The notes: generated by a model not told the origin, from the sequence alone. Positions 33,287 through 41,743 are shown, numbered from the stretch's first letter. The stretch is DNA of 41,743 bases from Kluyvera cryocrescens NBRC 102467 (GCF_001571285.1 NZ_BCTM01000033.1:1-41743); one strand, 5' to 3'. Translations and numbers: made by a program.

Positions 33287-33877
33287 ATGTTACAAAATCC
33301 GATTCACCTGCGTCTGGAGAAGCTGGAAAGCTGGCAGCACGTCACTTTTATGGCCTGCCTGTGCGAACGTATGTATCCGAACTACGCCATGTTCTGTAAG
33401 CAAACCGAATTTGGTGACGGCCAGCTTTATCGCCGCATTCTCGATCTGGTGTGGGAATCGCTGACGGTGAAGGATGCGAAAATCAACTTCGACAGCCAGC
33501 TGGAAAAATTTGAAGAAGCAATCCCCGTTGCTGATGATTACGATCTGTACGGCGTCTATCCGGCCATCGATGCCTGCGTTGCGCTGAGTGAATTAATCCA
33601 CTCCCGTTTAAGCGGTGAAACGCTCGAACACGCTGTTGAAGTCAGCAAGTGCTCAATTACGACGGTTGCGATGCTGGAAATGACCCAGGCTGGTCGTGAA
33701 ATGACCGATGAAGAGCTGAAATTGAACCCCGCCGTTGAGCAAGAATGGGACATTCAGTGGGAGATTTTCCGCCTTTTAGCCGAATGCGAAGAACGCGATA
33801 TTGAACTGATTAAAGGGCTGCGCGCAGACCTCCGCGAAGCCGGTGAAAGCAATATTGGTATAAATTTTCAGCAATGA
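33287..33877 (+). CDS. yjaG: DUF416 family protein YjaG
   Basis: This is a 196-aa cytoplasmic, acidic, mostly helical protein of the DUF416 family, the same length as E. coli YjaG and found at the same place. It has no known catalytic motif. The function is not established. It lies 33 bases after nfi and could be read from the hemE-nfi transcript. Confidence 0.92.
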   Translation: MLQNPIHLRLEKLESWQHVTFMACLCERMYPNYAMFCKQTEFGDGQLYRRILDLVWESLTVKDAKINFDSQLEKFEEAIPVADDYDLYGVYPAIDACVALSELIHSRLSGETLEHAVEVSKCSITTVAMLEMTQAGREMTDEELKLNPAVEQEWDIQWEIFRLLAECEERDIELIKGLRADLREAGESNIGINFQQ

Positions 33878-33922
33878 GGCAATAAAACGTGATTTACCGC
33901 CTGAATTGTCACGCCTGAAGGC

Positions 33923-33952
33923 TTCACATCTGCCCCCCGTCTGGTCTACATT
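33923..33952 (+). promoter_or_regulatory. Candidate promoter of hupA
   Basis: TTCACA (33923-33928), an 18-base spacer and TACATT (33947-33952) give a start near 33959 and a leader of about 105 bases. The region looks strongly conserved with the E. coli hupA promoter as I recall it. Confidence 0.6.
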
Positions 33953-34063
33953 TGGAGGGCGAAAAAAAGTGGCTATCGGTGCGTGTATGCAGGAGAGTGC
34001 TTTTCTGGCATTTTCGTCGCACTCGATGCTTAGCAAGCGATAAACACATTGTAAGGATAACTT

Positions 34064-34336
34064 ATGAACAAGACTCAACTGATTGATGTAATTGCGGACA
34101 AGGCTGAACTGTCTAAAACCCAGGCTAAAGCTGCTCTGGAATCCACCCTGGCTGCTATTACTGAGTCTCTGAAAGAAGGTGATGCTGTGCAACTGGTTGG
34201 TTTCGGTACCTTCAAAGTGAACCACCGCGCTGAGCGTACTGGCCGCAACCCGCAGACCGGTAACGAAATCAAAATCGCCGCAGCTAACGTGCCGGCATTT
34301 GTTTCTGGCAAAGCACTGAAAGACGCTGTTAAGTAA
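34064..34336 (+). CDS. hupA: DNA-binding protein HU-alpha
   Basis: HU is the abundant nucleoid protein that bends and constrains DNA; the alpha subunit forms homodimers or heterodimers with HupB. The 90-aa protein is nearly identical to E. coli HupA, with the arm motif [20 protein letters not shown] (46-65) including the DNA-intercalating proline. AAGGA precedes the start. A terminator lies downstream inside the next gene. Confidence 0.98.
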   Translation: MNKTQLIDVIADKAELSKTQAKAALESTLAAITESLKEGDAVQLVGFGTFKVNHRAERTGRNPQTGNEIKIAAANVPAFVSGKALKDAVK

Positions 34337-34342
34337 GATTGC

Positions 34343-35041
34343 GTGGCAGTGAACAGTTTTAAAGAAGGGGCGGTTTCGCCCCTTTCGTCTATCTGGTGTC
34401 GTTTATCGGTGCTGGCCGGCGCATTGTTGCTCACGGCCTGTAGCCATAACAGCGCATTACCTCCTTTTACCGCCAGCGGCTACGCTGACACGCAGGGGGC
34501 CGTACGCATTTGGCGTAAAGACAGCGGCGGCGAAACACACCTTCTGGCTACGCTAAGCCCATGGCACAGCGGCAGTACCTCAACCAGCGAATATCGTTGG
34601 CAGGATGATAAGCTGCAGCTGATTGAACTGAATATCTACGGTAAACCCACCGAACATATCCGCGCCCGTTTTGACAGTAGCGGCGAGCTAAGCTTTATGC
34701 AGCGCGAGATCGATGGGCAAAAACAGCAACTCTCGAACGATCAGGTTGCGCTCTACCGCTACCGTGCCGAGCAGATCCGCCAGACCAGCGATGCGCTACG
34801 GCAAGGGAAAGTGGTGCTGCGTCAGGGGCGCTGGCACGCAGACCAGACGGTAACGACCTGCGAAGGCGAGACAGTAAAGCCTGACTTTGACTCCCGCGCC
34901 CTGGGGCATATTGCCAGCCGCCAGAGTCGCTCCTCCGCGGAGGTCAGCATTGCCTGGCTGGAAGCGCCTGAAGGATCCCAGCTTTTGCTGGTGGCAAACC
35001 AGGACTACTGTACCTGGCAGCCAACCGAAAAGAACTTCTAA
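34343..35041 (+). CDS. yjaH: DUF1481 lipoprotein YjaH
   Basis: This is a 232-aa protein of the DUF1481 family, at the same place and length as E. coli YjaH. The lipobox LLTAC (cleavage before Cys33) marks it as an envelope lipoprotein; Ser follows the Cys, which favours outer-membrane sorting. The start is GTG at 34343 (a second GTG at 34349 is equally possible). It starts six bases after hupA, and the hupA terminator lies in its first codons. The function is unknown. Confidence 0.88.
   Translation: MAVNSFKEGAVSPLSSIWCRLSVLAGALLLTACSHNSALPPFTASGYADTQGAVRIWRKDSGGETHLLATLSPWHSGSTSTSEYRWQDDKLQLIELNIYGKPTEHIRARFDSSGELSFMQREIDGQKQQLSNDQVALYRYRAEQIRQTSDALRQGKVVLRQGRWHADQTVTTCEGETVKPDFDSRALGHIASRQSRSSAEVSIAWLEAPEGSQLLLVANQDYCTWQPTEKNF
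34365..34388 (+). terminator. hupA terminator inside the yjaH coding start
   Basis: AAGGGGCG pairs with CGCCCCTT (34365-34372 with 34377-34384) around a GTTT loop, with a short T-rich tail (TCGTCT). It lies 28 bases after the hupA stop and covers codons 8-15 of yjaH. Confidence 0.75.
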
Positions 35042-35044
35042 GGT

Positions 35045-35485
35045 TTACCCGCGGTGCATGCCGCCCATATGACCGCCGCTGTGTCTACCTCCATCACAGC
35101 CATAGCCCATCCCACCGTGACGTGGAATGCCAGCCTGGGCCATTTCGACATCAAACTTCACTCGCTGTTTTTCAAGCTGCTGGCTCAATGCCTCTTTCTC
35201 GGCAGCGACGGCCTCAATTTTTGCGCTATCAAGTTTATCCGCAGTGAGCAGCGCATTGTATTCGTAGCGTTTTGACGTGAGCTGCTGGCGTAGCGCTTGG
35301 GTTTGCGCGTAGTAGTCATTACGCAGCTTCTGCGCCGTGGCCTGTTGCGCCTCGGTGAGCTGGCTGTAACCGCCGTTATCCGCGTTATTATTCCAGTGAT
35401 GTGGGCCGGCTAGCACCGCACCGCTGGTGAAGGTCAGTGTGGCAACGGTTAACAGGGCGAGGGTCAGTTTATTGTTCCGTTTCAT
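35045..35485 (-). CDS. zraP: Periplasmic zinc-binding chaperone ZraP
   Basis: ZraP is a periplasmic zinc-binding protein that restrains the ZraS sensor and supports envelope stress and antimicrobial tolerance. The 146-aa protein has a signal peptide (cleaved near VLA/GPHH), a helical core with TSKRYEYNALL, and a Gly/His-rich C-terminal tail with His and Cys for metal. It is divergent from zraSR with its own sigma-54 promoter. It converges on yjaH with only three bases between the stops. Confidence 0.95.
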   Translation of the reverse strand: MKRNNKLTLALLTVATLTFTSGAVLAGPHHWNNNADNGGYSQLTEAQQATAQKLRNDYYAQTQALRQQLTSKRYEYNALLTADKLDSAKIEAVAAEKEALSQQLEKQRVKFDVEMAQAGIPRHGGMGYGCDGGRHSGGHMGGMHRG

Positions 35486-35520
35486 GGTTGATTCTCCTGT
35501 AGTGTGTTCTCCTTAGCTAT

Positions 35521-35536
35521 TGCATCTTCTGTGCCA
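35521..35536 (-). promoter_or_regulatory. Sigma-54 promoter of zraP
   Basis: TGGCACAGAAGATGCA on the minus strand has the invariant GG-N10-GC of -24/-12 promoters and the preferred TGGCAC and TGCA. The start is expected about 25 bases before the zraP ATG. Confidence 0.9.
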
Positions 35537-35590
35537 GCTTCTCATGTCGCGATAAGCGCGGAGTGGCGTGCGGCGGATTGCTCAGAGCGA

Positions 35591-35633
35591 GTAAAATTGA
35601 CCCGCTGCGAGTATCCAGCTGAGTCATTTTTAC
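35591..35633. promoter_or_regulatory. Candidate ZraR enhancer sites (inverted repeat)
   Basis: GTAAAATTGAC (35591-35601) and, inverted, GTCATTTTTAC (35623-35633) lie between the two divergent sigma-54 promoters, where an enhancer-binding activator should bind. I infer they are ZraR sites serving both directions. Confidence 0.6.
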
Positions 35634-35685
35634 CCGGCTATTCAGGGGATTTGTGCAAACCGGCCGGATTACGAGGCATGAAGAG

Positions 35686-35701
35686 TGGCATGATTTCTGC
35701 T
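35686..35701 (+). promoter_or_regulatory. Sigma-54 promoter of zraSR
   Basis: TGGCATGATTTCTGCT has GG (35687-35688) and GC (35699-35700) ten bases apart, the -24/-12 pattern, 32 bases before the zraS start codon. Confidence 0.85.
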
Positions 35702-35733
35702 CAAGGATCGCAAAGGGAAAAAAAGGAAGTGCC

Positions 35734-37113
35734 ATGAACCTCTTACGATTACAGAAGGACTCGTTAACAACCGGCATAAGCTGGCTATTAACCGGCGTGG
35801 TTTTACTGCTGATGTGTTTGTTCTCTGGGCTCATCGTTCGCGACCATCTGCGGGAAAACGCGTCGGCGCAGCAAACCATTCAGGAGAAAGGCAGTGTGCT
35901 TATCCGTGCGCTGGAATCCGGGGCGCGAGTTGGAATGGGTATGCGGATGCACCATGCTCAGCTTCAGACCATGCTGGAAGAGATGGCGTGGCAGCCCGGT
36001 GTCTTGTGGTTTGCGGTGACCGATGAGCAGGGGAAAATTATCGCCCACAGTGATGCCCAGCAGGTGGGACAGCCGCTCTACGACGCCCGGACGATGCAGA
36101 AACTTGCCCCAGGCGATACCGAGCGTTGGCGGCGATTGACGTCACCGGAACCGGCGCTGGAAATCTATCGCCAGTTTCGCCCGCTTAATGCGGCAGGTTC
36201 ACACCATATGCGGATGATGATGCGTCGCAATGTGGTCGAAACGCCGCAGGTGATTTTTATCGCCTTCGATGCCCGTGAATTGGAAGCCGAACAGGCGCGC
36301 GGGCTACGCAATATGATCGTCATGCTGTGTGCTGCCGCCGTAGTGATGGTGGCAACCGTCCTCGCGCAGTTCTGGTTCAGCCGCTATCAGCGTTCACGCA
36401 AACTGTTGCAGGAAGCCACGCATCGTAAAGAGAAGCTGGTCGCGCTGGGCCACCTTGCCGCCGGGGTGGCCCATGAAATTCGCAATCCGCTGTCGTCGAT
36501 CAAAGGATTGGCGAAGTACTTCGCTGAACGCACGCCGCCGGGGGGGGAAGCCTATGAGCTGGCGCAGGTGATGGCGAAAGAGGCCGACCGACTGAATCGG
36601 GTGGTGAGCGAGTTGCTGGAGCTGGTGCGTCCGACGCATTTAAAATGGCAGCCGGTGGATCTTAACGAGGTGATAAGCCATTCACTGCAGTTGGTAAGCC
36701 AGGATGCATTGAGCCGCCATATTACGCTGCAGTTTAGCGCGCATCCGGTGGGATGCCACATTCAGGCCGATCCGGATCGCCTCAATCAGGTGCTGTTGAA
36801 TCTCTATCTTAACGCGATCCAGGCGATGGATCATGAGGGTGCCATTACGGTGTCGGTGGCGGAGTGTGGTGATGGACGCGTCAAGCTTAGTGTGGCGGAC
36901 AGCGGCAAAGGGATGACCGCAGAGCAGCGGCAGGCCATCTTCACCCCGTACTTCACCACCAAGGCCGAGGGGACTGGGCTAGGATTAGCGGTCGTACAGA
37001 ATATCGTTGAGCAGCACGGCGGAACAATTCACGTTGAGAGCACGCCCGGCAAGGGATCGGTATTTACCCTTTACCTGCCGGTTAATGGGCAACAAAAGGA
37101 TGAGCAAGGATGA
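35734..37113 (+). CDS. zraS: Zinc-responsive sensor histidine kinase ZraS
   Basis: ZraS senses periplasmic zinc and phosphorylates ZraR. The 459-aa protein has membrane segments near 16-35 and 194-214, a periplasmic sensor region with His-rich stretches (RMHHAQ, SHHMRMMM), the phospho-acceptor His247 in GVAHEIRNPLSS, and an ATPase domain with NLYLNAIQAM and GTGLGLAVV. ATG 35734 follows AAGGAAG; the frame open from 35653 includes the sigma-54 promoter and is not translated there. Overlaps zraR by four bases. Confidence 0.96.
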   Translation: MNLLRLQKDSLTTGISWLLTGVVLLLMCLFSGLIVRDHLRENASAQQTIQEKGSVLIRALESGARVGMGMRMHHAQLQTMLEEMAWQPGVLWFAVTDEQGKIIAHSDAQQVGQPLYDARTMQKLAPGDTERWRRLTSPEPALEIYRQFRPLNAAGSHHMRMMMRRNVVETPQVIFIAFDARELEAEQARGLRNMIVMLCAAAVVMVATVLAQFWFSRYQRSRKLLQEATHRKEKLVALGHLAAGVAHEIRNPLSSIKGLAKYFAERTPPGGEAYELAQVMAKEADRLNRVVSELLELVRPTHLKWQPVDLNEVISHSLQLVSQDALSRHITLQFSAHPVGCHIQADPDRLNQVLLNLYLNAIQAMDHEGAITVSVAECGDGRVKLSVADSGKGMTAEQRQAIFTPYFTTKAEGTGLGLAVVQNIVEQHGGTIHVESTPGKGSVFTLYLPVNGQQKDEQG

Positions 37114-38438
37114 ATCGGCAACAGGTCAATATTCTGGTGGTAGATGATGATATTAGCCATTGCACCATTTTGCAGGCGCTACTGCGCGGCTGGGGATACC
37201 AGGTTGCGCTGGCCAATAACGGTTTACAGGCGCTAGCTCTGGTACGCGAGCAGGTATTTGATTTGGTGCTCTGTGATATCCGCATGGCACAGATGGACGG
37301 TATTGAAACGTTAAAAGAGGTGAAAGCCTATAACCCATCGATACCGGTGCTTATTATGACGGCCTACTCCAGCGTTGATACGGCGGTGGAGGCGTTAAAA
37401 TCCGGTGCGCTGGATTATCTGATCAAGCCGCTGGACTTTGACCGTCTACAGCAAACGCTGGCTCAGGCTTTAGCCCATACGCGCCAGCCTGAGCGATCTT
37501 CGGCATCGGGCCCTGCGCTGCAGTTTGGCATGGTCGGTGATAGCCCGGCGATGCAGACGCTGTTGAACAACATTGCGCTGGTGGCGCCCTCCGATGCCAC
37601 CGTATTGATTCAGGGCGAATCCGGCACCGGTAAAGAACTGGTGGCGCGTGCGCTGCATGGCTGCAGCTCGCGTCGGGATAAGGCGCTGGTCACGCTCAAC
37701 TGCGCTGCGCTGAATGAGTCGTTGCTAGAGTCGGAGATGTTTGGCCATGAAAAAGGTGCGTTTACCGGTGCAGATAAGCGGCGGGAAGGGCGATTTGTTG
37801 AGGCCGACGGCGGCACGTTGTTTCTCGATGAAATTGGCGACATTTCACCGCTGATGCAGGTGCGTCTGCTGCGAGCCATCCAGGAACGAGAAGTACAGCG
37901 AGTCGGCAGCAACCAGACGATTTCGGTTGATGTACGCCTGATTGCCGCGACGCATCGTGATTTAGCCGAAGAGGTAAGTGCCGGTCGTTTCCGTCAGGAT
38001 CTTTACTACCGTCTGAATGTGGTGACTATCGATATGCCGCCGCTGCGCCAGCGCCATGAGGATATCCCGCAGTTGGCGCACTATTTCCTGCAACGCTATG
38101 CCGAACGTAACCGTAAAACGGTGCAGGGCTTTACGCCTCAGGCGATGGACCTGCTGATTCATTACGCCTGGCCTGGCAATATTCGCGAACTGGAAAACGC
38201 CGTGGAGCGAGCGGTGGTACTGCTGACGGGAGAGTATATTACAGAGCGCGAGCTACCGCTGGCGATGCGTGGTACGGTCGTCCCGGCGGCATCGTCCGAT
38301 GAGGGAATTCAGCCGCTGGTGGAAGTGGAGAAAGAAGTGATTCAGGCGGCGCTTGAAAAAACGGGCGGCAACAAAACAGAAGCCGCCCGTCAGTTGGGCA
38401 TTACGCGCAAAACGCTGTTGGCTAAGCTCAGCCGTTAG
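37110..38438 (+). CDS. zraR: Sigma-54-dependent response regulator ZraR
   Basis: ZraR activates zraP and zraSR. It has a receiver domain with Asp56 as phosphorylation site, an AAA+ domain with Walker A GESGTGKE (169-176), the sigma-54 contact loop GAFTGA (216-221) and Walker B FLDEIGD, and a C-terminal Fis-type helix-turn-helix (NKTEAARQLGITRKTL). The 442-aa length is close to E. coli (441). It is coupled to zraS by ATGA, and its stop codon overlaps that of the convergent purD. Confidence 0.97.
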   Translation: MNRQQVNILVVDDDISHCTILQALLRGWGYQVALANNGLQALALVREQVFDLVLCDIRMAQMDGIETLKEVKAYNPSIPVLIMTAYSSVDTAVEALKSGALDYLIKPLDFDRLQQTLAQALAHTRQPERSSASGPALQFGMVGDSPAMQTLLNNIALVAPSDATVLIQGESGTGKELVARALHGCSSRRDKALVTLNCAALNESLLESEMFGHEKGAFTGADKRREGRFVEADGGTLFLDEIGDISPLMQVRLLRAIQEREVQRVGSNQTISVDVRLIAATHRDLAEEVSAGRFRQDLYYRLNVVTIDMPPLRQRHEDIPQLAHYFLQRYAERNRKTVQGFTPQAMDLLIHYAWPGNIRELENAVERAVVLLTGEYITERELPLAMRGTVVPAASSDEGIQPLVEVEKEVIQAALEKTGGNKTEAARQLGITRKTLLAKLSR

Positions 38439-39724
38439 TTTTGCTCACGCTCGATGGCGCGCCAGCCGATGTCGTTACGGCTGAAGCTACCGTCCCAGTG
38501 GATATCAGTCATCAGGGCATAAGCGCGTTGCTGCGCTTCGGCAACGGTATGGCCCAGCGCGGTCGCGCACAGCACGCGTCCACCGTTGGTCAGAACCCGG
38601 TCGTCTTCCGCCAGCTTTGTCCCGGCGTGGAAGACTTTACCGTCGGCAACTTCTTCCAGCGGCAGGCCGTGGATCACATCACCGGTACGGTAGTCAGACG
38701 GGTAACCACCTGCCGCGATAACCACGCCCAGCGAGGCGCGTTCGTCCCACTCGGAGGTTTTCTCATCCAGCTTACCGGCACAGGCCGCGAGGCACAGATC
38801 TATCAGATCCGATTTCATGCGCAGCATGATCGGCTGTGTTTCCGGATCGCCGAAGCGGCAGTTGAACTCGATAACCTTCGGGTTCCCCTGTTTGTCGATC
38901 ATCAGGCCGGCGTATAAGAAACCGGTGTAAGTGTTGCCTTCCGCCGCCATGCCTTTTACGGTTGGCCAGATGATACGTTCCATGGTGCGCTGGTGGACTT
39001 CATCGGTAACGACCGGAGCAGGGGAGTATGCGCCCATGCCACCGGTGTTCGGGCCGGTGTCGCCATTGCCTACGCGCTTATGATCCTGGCTGGTTGCCAT
39101 CGGTAGAACGTGCTCGCCGTCGACCATGACGATAAAGCTCGCCTCTTCACCATCAAGGAACTCTTCGATAACGATACGGTGACCCGCATCGCCAAAGGCG
39201 TTGCCGGCCAACATGTCGTGCACGGCGGCTTCTGCTTCTTCCAGCGTCATCGCCACGATAACGCCTTTACCGGCTGCCAGGCCGTCCGCCTTAATGACGA
39301 TCGGCGCGCCTTTTTCACGCAGATACGCCAGCGCAGGCTCGATTTCGGTGAAGTTCTGGTACTCCGCCGTCGGGATCTGGTGGCGGGCGAGGAAATCTTT
39401 GGTGAAGGCTTTGGAGCCTTCCAGCTGCGCAGCACCTTCAGTTGGCCCGAAGATAGTCATGCCGGCGGCGCGGAAGGCATCAACCACGCCAATCACCAGC
39501 GGCGCTTCCGGGCCGACGATAGTCAGGTCAATCTTCTCTTTCTGCGCAAAACTCAGCAGCGCCGGAATGTCGGTCACGCCAATCGCCACGTTTTGCAGGG
39601 TTGGCTCCAGCGCGGTACCTGCGTTGCCCGGTGCGACAAAAACGGTATCAACCTGCGGCGACTGCGAGGCTTTCCAGGCTAACGCGTGTTCGCGGCCGCC
39701 GTTACCAATCACTAATACTTTCAT
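38435..39724 (-). CDS. purD: Phosphoribosylamine-glycine ligase PurD (GAR synthetase)
   Basis: PurD makes glycinamide ribonucleotide from phosphoribosylamine, glycine and ATP, the second step of purine synthesis. The 429-aa ATP-grasp enzyme equals E. coli in length, with GNGGREHALAW at the N-terminus, KADGLAAGKGV in the ATP-grasp fold and EFNCRFGDPETQ (catalytic/metal region). It is second in purHD, 15 bases after purH. Confidence 0.97.
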   Translation of the reverse strand: MKVLVIGNGGREHALAWKASQSPQVDTVFVAPGNAGTALEPTLQNVAIGVTDIPALLSFAQKEKIDLTIVGPEAPLVIGVVDAFRAAGMTIFGPTEGAAQLEGSKAFTKDFLARHQIPTAEYQNFTEIEPALAYLREKGAPIVIKADGLAAGKGVIVAMTLEEAEAAVHDMLAGNAFGDAGHRIVIEEFLDGEEASFIVMVDGEHVLPMATSQDHKRVGNGDTGPNTGGMGAYSPAPVVTDEVHQRTMERIIWPTVKGMAAEGNTYTGFLYAGLMIDKQGNPKVIEFNCRFGDPETQPIMLRMKSDLIDLCLAACAGKLDEKTSEWDERASLGVVIAAGGYPSDYRTGDVIHGLPLEEVADGKVFHAGTKLAEDDRVLTNGGRVLCATALGHTVAEAQQRAYALMTDIHWDGSFSRNDIGWRAIEREQN

Positions 39725-39739
39725 CGTCTGCTCCGTGAA

Positions 39740-41329
39740 TTAATGGCGGAAGTGGCGCATGTCGGTGAAGATCATGGCGATGCCGTGTTCATCGGCGGCG
39801 GCAATCACTTCTTCGTCGCGAATAGAACCGCCAGGCTGGATAACGCAGCTCACGCCTACGGCGGCGGCGGCATCAATACCATCGCGGAACGGGAAGAAAG
39901 CATCGGAAGCCATGGCAGAGCCTTTCACTTCCAGGCCTTCGTCGGCCGCTTTAATGCCGGCAATTTTCGCCGAGTACACGCGGCTCATCTGGCCTGCACC
40001 TATACCGATGGTCATGTTCTCTTTGGCATAGACAATGGCGTTGGACTTAACGAACTTCGCGACTTTCCAGCAGAACAGCGCATCGCGCAGCTCCTGCTCG
40101 CTCGGCTGGCGCTTGGTCACGACGCGCAGCTCGCCTTCTGTCACCATGCCCAGATCGCGATCCTGAACCAGCAAACCACCGTTTACACGTTTGAAGTCCA
40201 GCCCCGGCACGCGCTGCGCCCACTGACCGCAGGTCAGGACACGGACGTTCTGCTTAGCCGCAGTAATCTTCAGCGCGTCTTCGGTGGCGGACGGTGCGAT
40301 GATCACTTCGACAAACTGACGAGAGATGATGGCCTGTGCCGTTTCAGCGTCGAGCTCACGGTTGAAAGCAATAATGCCGCCGAATGCGGAGGTTGGGTCG
40401 GTTTTGTATGCGCGGTCGTAGGCATCAAGCAGAGACGTGCTAACCGCAACGCCGCATGGGTTAGCGTGCTTCACGATAACGCAGGCTGGTTCCTGGAACT
40501 CTTTTACGCATTCCAGCGCCGCATCGGTATCTGCGATGTTGTTGTAAGAGAGTGCTTTGCCCTGAACCTGGGTTGCGGTAGCCACGGAAGCTTCTTTGAC
40601 ATTCTCTTCTATATAGAAGGCGGCCTGCTGGTGGCTGTTTTCGCCGTAGCGCATGTCCTGCTTCTTAATAAAGTTCAGGTTCAGCGTACGAGGGAAGCGG
40701 CCAGCGGCTTCTTTGCTGTCACCGTGGTAGGCCGGAACCATGCTGCCGAAGTAGTTGGCAATCATGCTGTCGTAAGCGGCGGTATGTTCGAAAGCTTTAA
40801 TTGCGAGATCGAAACGGGTATCGAGGGTCAGAGAACCTTCGTTAGCATCCATCTCTTCAATAATGGCGGTGTAGTCACTGCTCTTCACCACGATGGCCAC
40901 GTCTTTGTGGTTCTTGGCGGCAGAGCGAACCATGGTTGGGCCGCCGATATCAATGTTCTCTACCGCATCTTCCAGCGAGCAACCTTCACGGGCGACGGTC
41001 TCAGCGAACGGGTACAGGTTTACGACGACCATATCGATAGGCTCGATGTGGTGCTGTTGCATAATCGCGTCGTCCTGACCGCGACGGCCAAGAATGCCAC
41101 CGTGAACTTTTGGATGCAGGGTTTTCACTCGTCCATCCATCATTTCCGGGAAACCGGTGTAATCGGAAACTTCGGTCACCGGCAGACCTTTTTCTGCCAG
41201 CAGGCGGGCGGTGCCACCTGTTGATAGCAGTACCACACCACGTGCGGAAAGTGCCTGGGCGAATTCGACGATACCGGCCTTGTCAGAAACACTGAGCAGA
41301 GCGCGGCGGACTGGACGACGTTGTTGCAT
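39740..41329 (-). CDS. purH: Bifunctional AICAR transformylase / IMP cyclohydrolase PurH
   Basis: PurH performs the last two steps of IMP synthesis: formyl transfer to AICAR and ring closure. The 529-aa protein equals E. coli. The N-terminal cyclohydrolase domain (about 1-200) has [13 protein letters not shown]; the C-terminal transformylase domain has [13 protein letters not shown] with the catalytic Lys-His pair. First gene of purHD, controlled by the PurR box upstream. Confidence 0.97.
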   Translation of the reverse strand: MQQRRPVRRALLSVSDKAGIVEFAQALSARGVVLLSTGGTARLLAEKGLPVTEVSDYTGFPEMMDGRVKTLHPKVHGGILGRRGQDDAIMQQHHIEPIDMVVVNLYPFAETVAREGCSLEDAVENIDIGGPTMVRSAAKNHKDVAIVVKSSDYTAIIEEMDANEGSLTLDTRFDLAIKAFEHTAAYDSMIANYFGSMVPAYHGDSKEAAGRFPRTLNLNFIKKQDMRYGENSHQQAAFYIEENVKEASVATATQVQGKALSYNNIADTDAALECVKEFQEPACVIVKHANPCGVAVSTSLLDAYDRAYKTDPTSAFGGIIAFNRELDAETAQAIISRQFVEVIIAPSATEDALKITAAKQNVRVLTCGQWAQRVPGLDFKRVNGGLLVQDRDLGMVTEGELRVVTKRQPSEQELRDALFCWKVAKFVKSNAIVYAKENMTIGIGAGQMSRVYSAKIAGIKAADEGLEVKGSAMASDAFFPFRDGIDAAAAVGVSCVIQPGGSIRDEEVIAAADEHGIAMIFTDMRHFRH

Positions 41330-41430
41330 GGTAAATCCCCTGGATTTGACTATTACAGAGAGCGTTAGGTGAATTCTTGCGGAAAAACTCAGCTAACGCC
41401 CCTTACGGGGCATCCTTGTTTTGCGGTGGC

Positions 41431-41452
41431 ATTGTAACGAAAACGTTTGCGC
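41431..41452 (-). promoter_or_regulatory. purHD -10 hexamer and PurR operator
   Basis: On the minus strand GCGCAAACGTTTTCGT (41437-41452) matches the PurR consensus ACGCAAACGTTTGCGT in 14 of 16 bases and agrees with the E. coli purH operator as I recall it. TACAAT (41431-41436) abuts it as the -10, so bound PurR with hypoxanthine or guanine would block polymerase. Confidence 0.9.
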
Positions 41453-41633
41453 AACGCTCGCAAATTTTTAGCATTCCACTGAAGCGGTTATTTTGCCCCT
41501 CTATATAAGGCCCAGGATAAAGAGAGGAAGGGGCTCAATCATTAAATTTGTGGATAACTCTGTGTGTAAATAGGTATAAGGCGGGGTTCTGCTGGGGATT
41601 GCAGCAGTCAGTCATTTTTCTGCAATTTAAGGG

Positions 41634-41661
41634 TTGCAGACGCTCGGGAACTCCCTATAAT
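41634..41661 (+). promoter_or_regulatory. rRNA operon P1 promoter
   Basis: TTGCAG (41634-41639), a 16-base spacer and TATAAT (41656-41661) are followed by the discriminator GCGCCTCC, the arrangement of E. coli rrn P1 promoters. The following 75 bases match the E. coli rrn leader between P1 and P2. A start is expected near 41669. Confidence 0.95.
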
Positions 41662-41743
41662 GCGCCTCCATCGACACGGCGGATGTGAATCACTTCACAC
41701 TAACTAGCCGGTTCGATTGAAGAGAAAAACCTGAAAATGAGGG

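Larger units (their letters stand above)
41330..41743. other. Intergenic region purH to the next rRNA operon
   Basis: It holds the purH leader and promoter, the PurR box, then A/T-rich DNA (about 41460-41633) that should include Fis sites and an UP element (GTCATTTTTCTGCAATTTAA), and the rRNA P1 promoter. A GCCCC/GGGGC stem (41398-41402 with 41407-41411) lies in the purH leader. The rRNA P2 promoter is cut off by the window edge. No gene is visible. Confidence 0.8.

Noticed and set aside
39743..41224. A 493-codon plus-strand frame across purH
   Set aside because: Antisense to purH, which is complete and recognisable on the minus strand.

Overview
The window is chromosomal DNA of a member of the Enterobacteriaceae, close to the Klebsiella/Enterobacter/Citrobacter group. 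Gene order and proteins match the Escherichia coli segment murB-birA-coaA-tRNAs-tufB-secE-nusG-rplKAJL-rpoBC ... thiCEFSGH-rsd-nudC-hemE-nfi-yjaG-hupA-yjaH-zraPSR-purDH almost gene for gene, but two ERIC repeats and an extra block after rpoC set it apart. I do not name the species. It begins inside the 3' part of a 5S rRNA gene and ends just after an rRNA P1 promoter, so it is the segment between two rRNA operons.

Region 1 (1-5470): 5S rRNA end and terminator; murB-birA (overlapping) convergent with coaA; a stringent-type promoter driving thrU-tyrU-glyT-thrT-tufB. Region 2 (5470-17780): secE-nusG; the L11-L1 and L10-L7/L12-beta-beta' operons with their usual control sites, namely a terminator overlapping the rplK promoter, the L1 and L10 leaders, the rplL-rpoB attenuator and the rpoC terminator. 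All of these are intact and full length.

Region 3 (17780-24272) is the accessory part. It holds a three-gene sugar ABC importer with a candidate class II CRP promoter, a lactose/cellobiose-type PTS IIB-IIA pair with no IIC gene, and a membrane diguanylate cyclase with a periplasmic sensor domain and a degenerate inhibitory site. No catabolic enzyme or dedicated regulator gene accompanies them. Candidate CRP and LacI/GalR-type sites lie upstream of the transporters.

Region 4 (24273-29950) is the thiamin operon thiCEFSGH on the minus strand, headed by a TPP riboswitch. An ERIC element sits between the aptamer and the thiC start codon, the most unusual structural feature here. Region 5 (29981-35041): rsd divergent from nudC, a second ERIC before hemE, then nfi, yjaG, hupA and yjaH. 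Region 6 (35045-41743): zinc-responsive zraP and zraSR, divergent with two clear sigma-54 promoters; purH-purD on the minus strand with a PurR box; and the rRNA P1 promoter.

Most of the window is highly conserved housekeeping DNA. I saw no phage, transposase, integrase, CRISPR or obvious new defence system. The points worth a second look are the ERIC in the thiC leader, the IIC-less PTS pair with its operator, the cyclase with its leader hairpin, and a few very short open frames.
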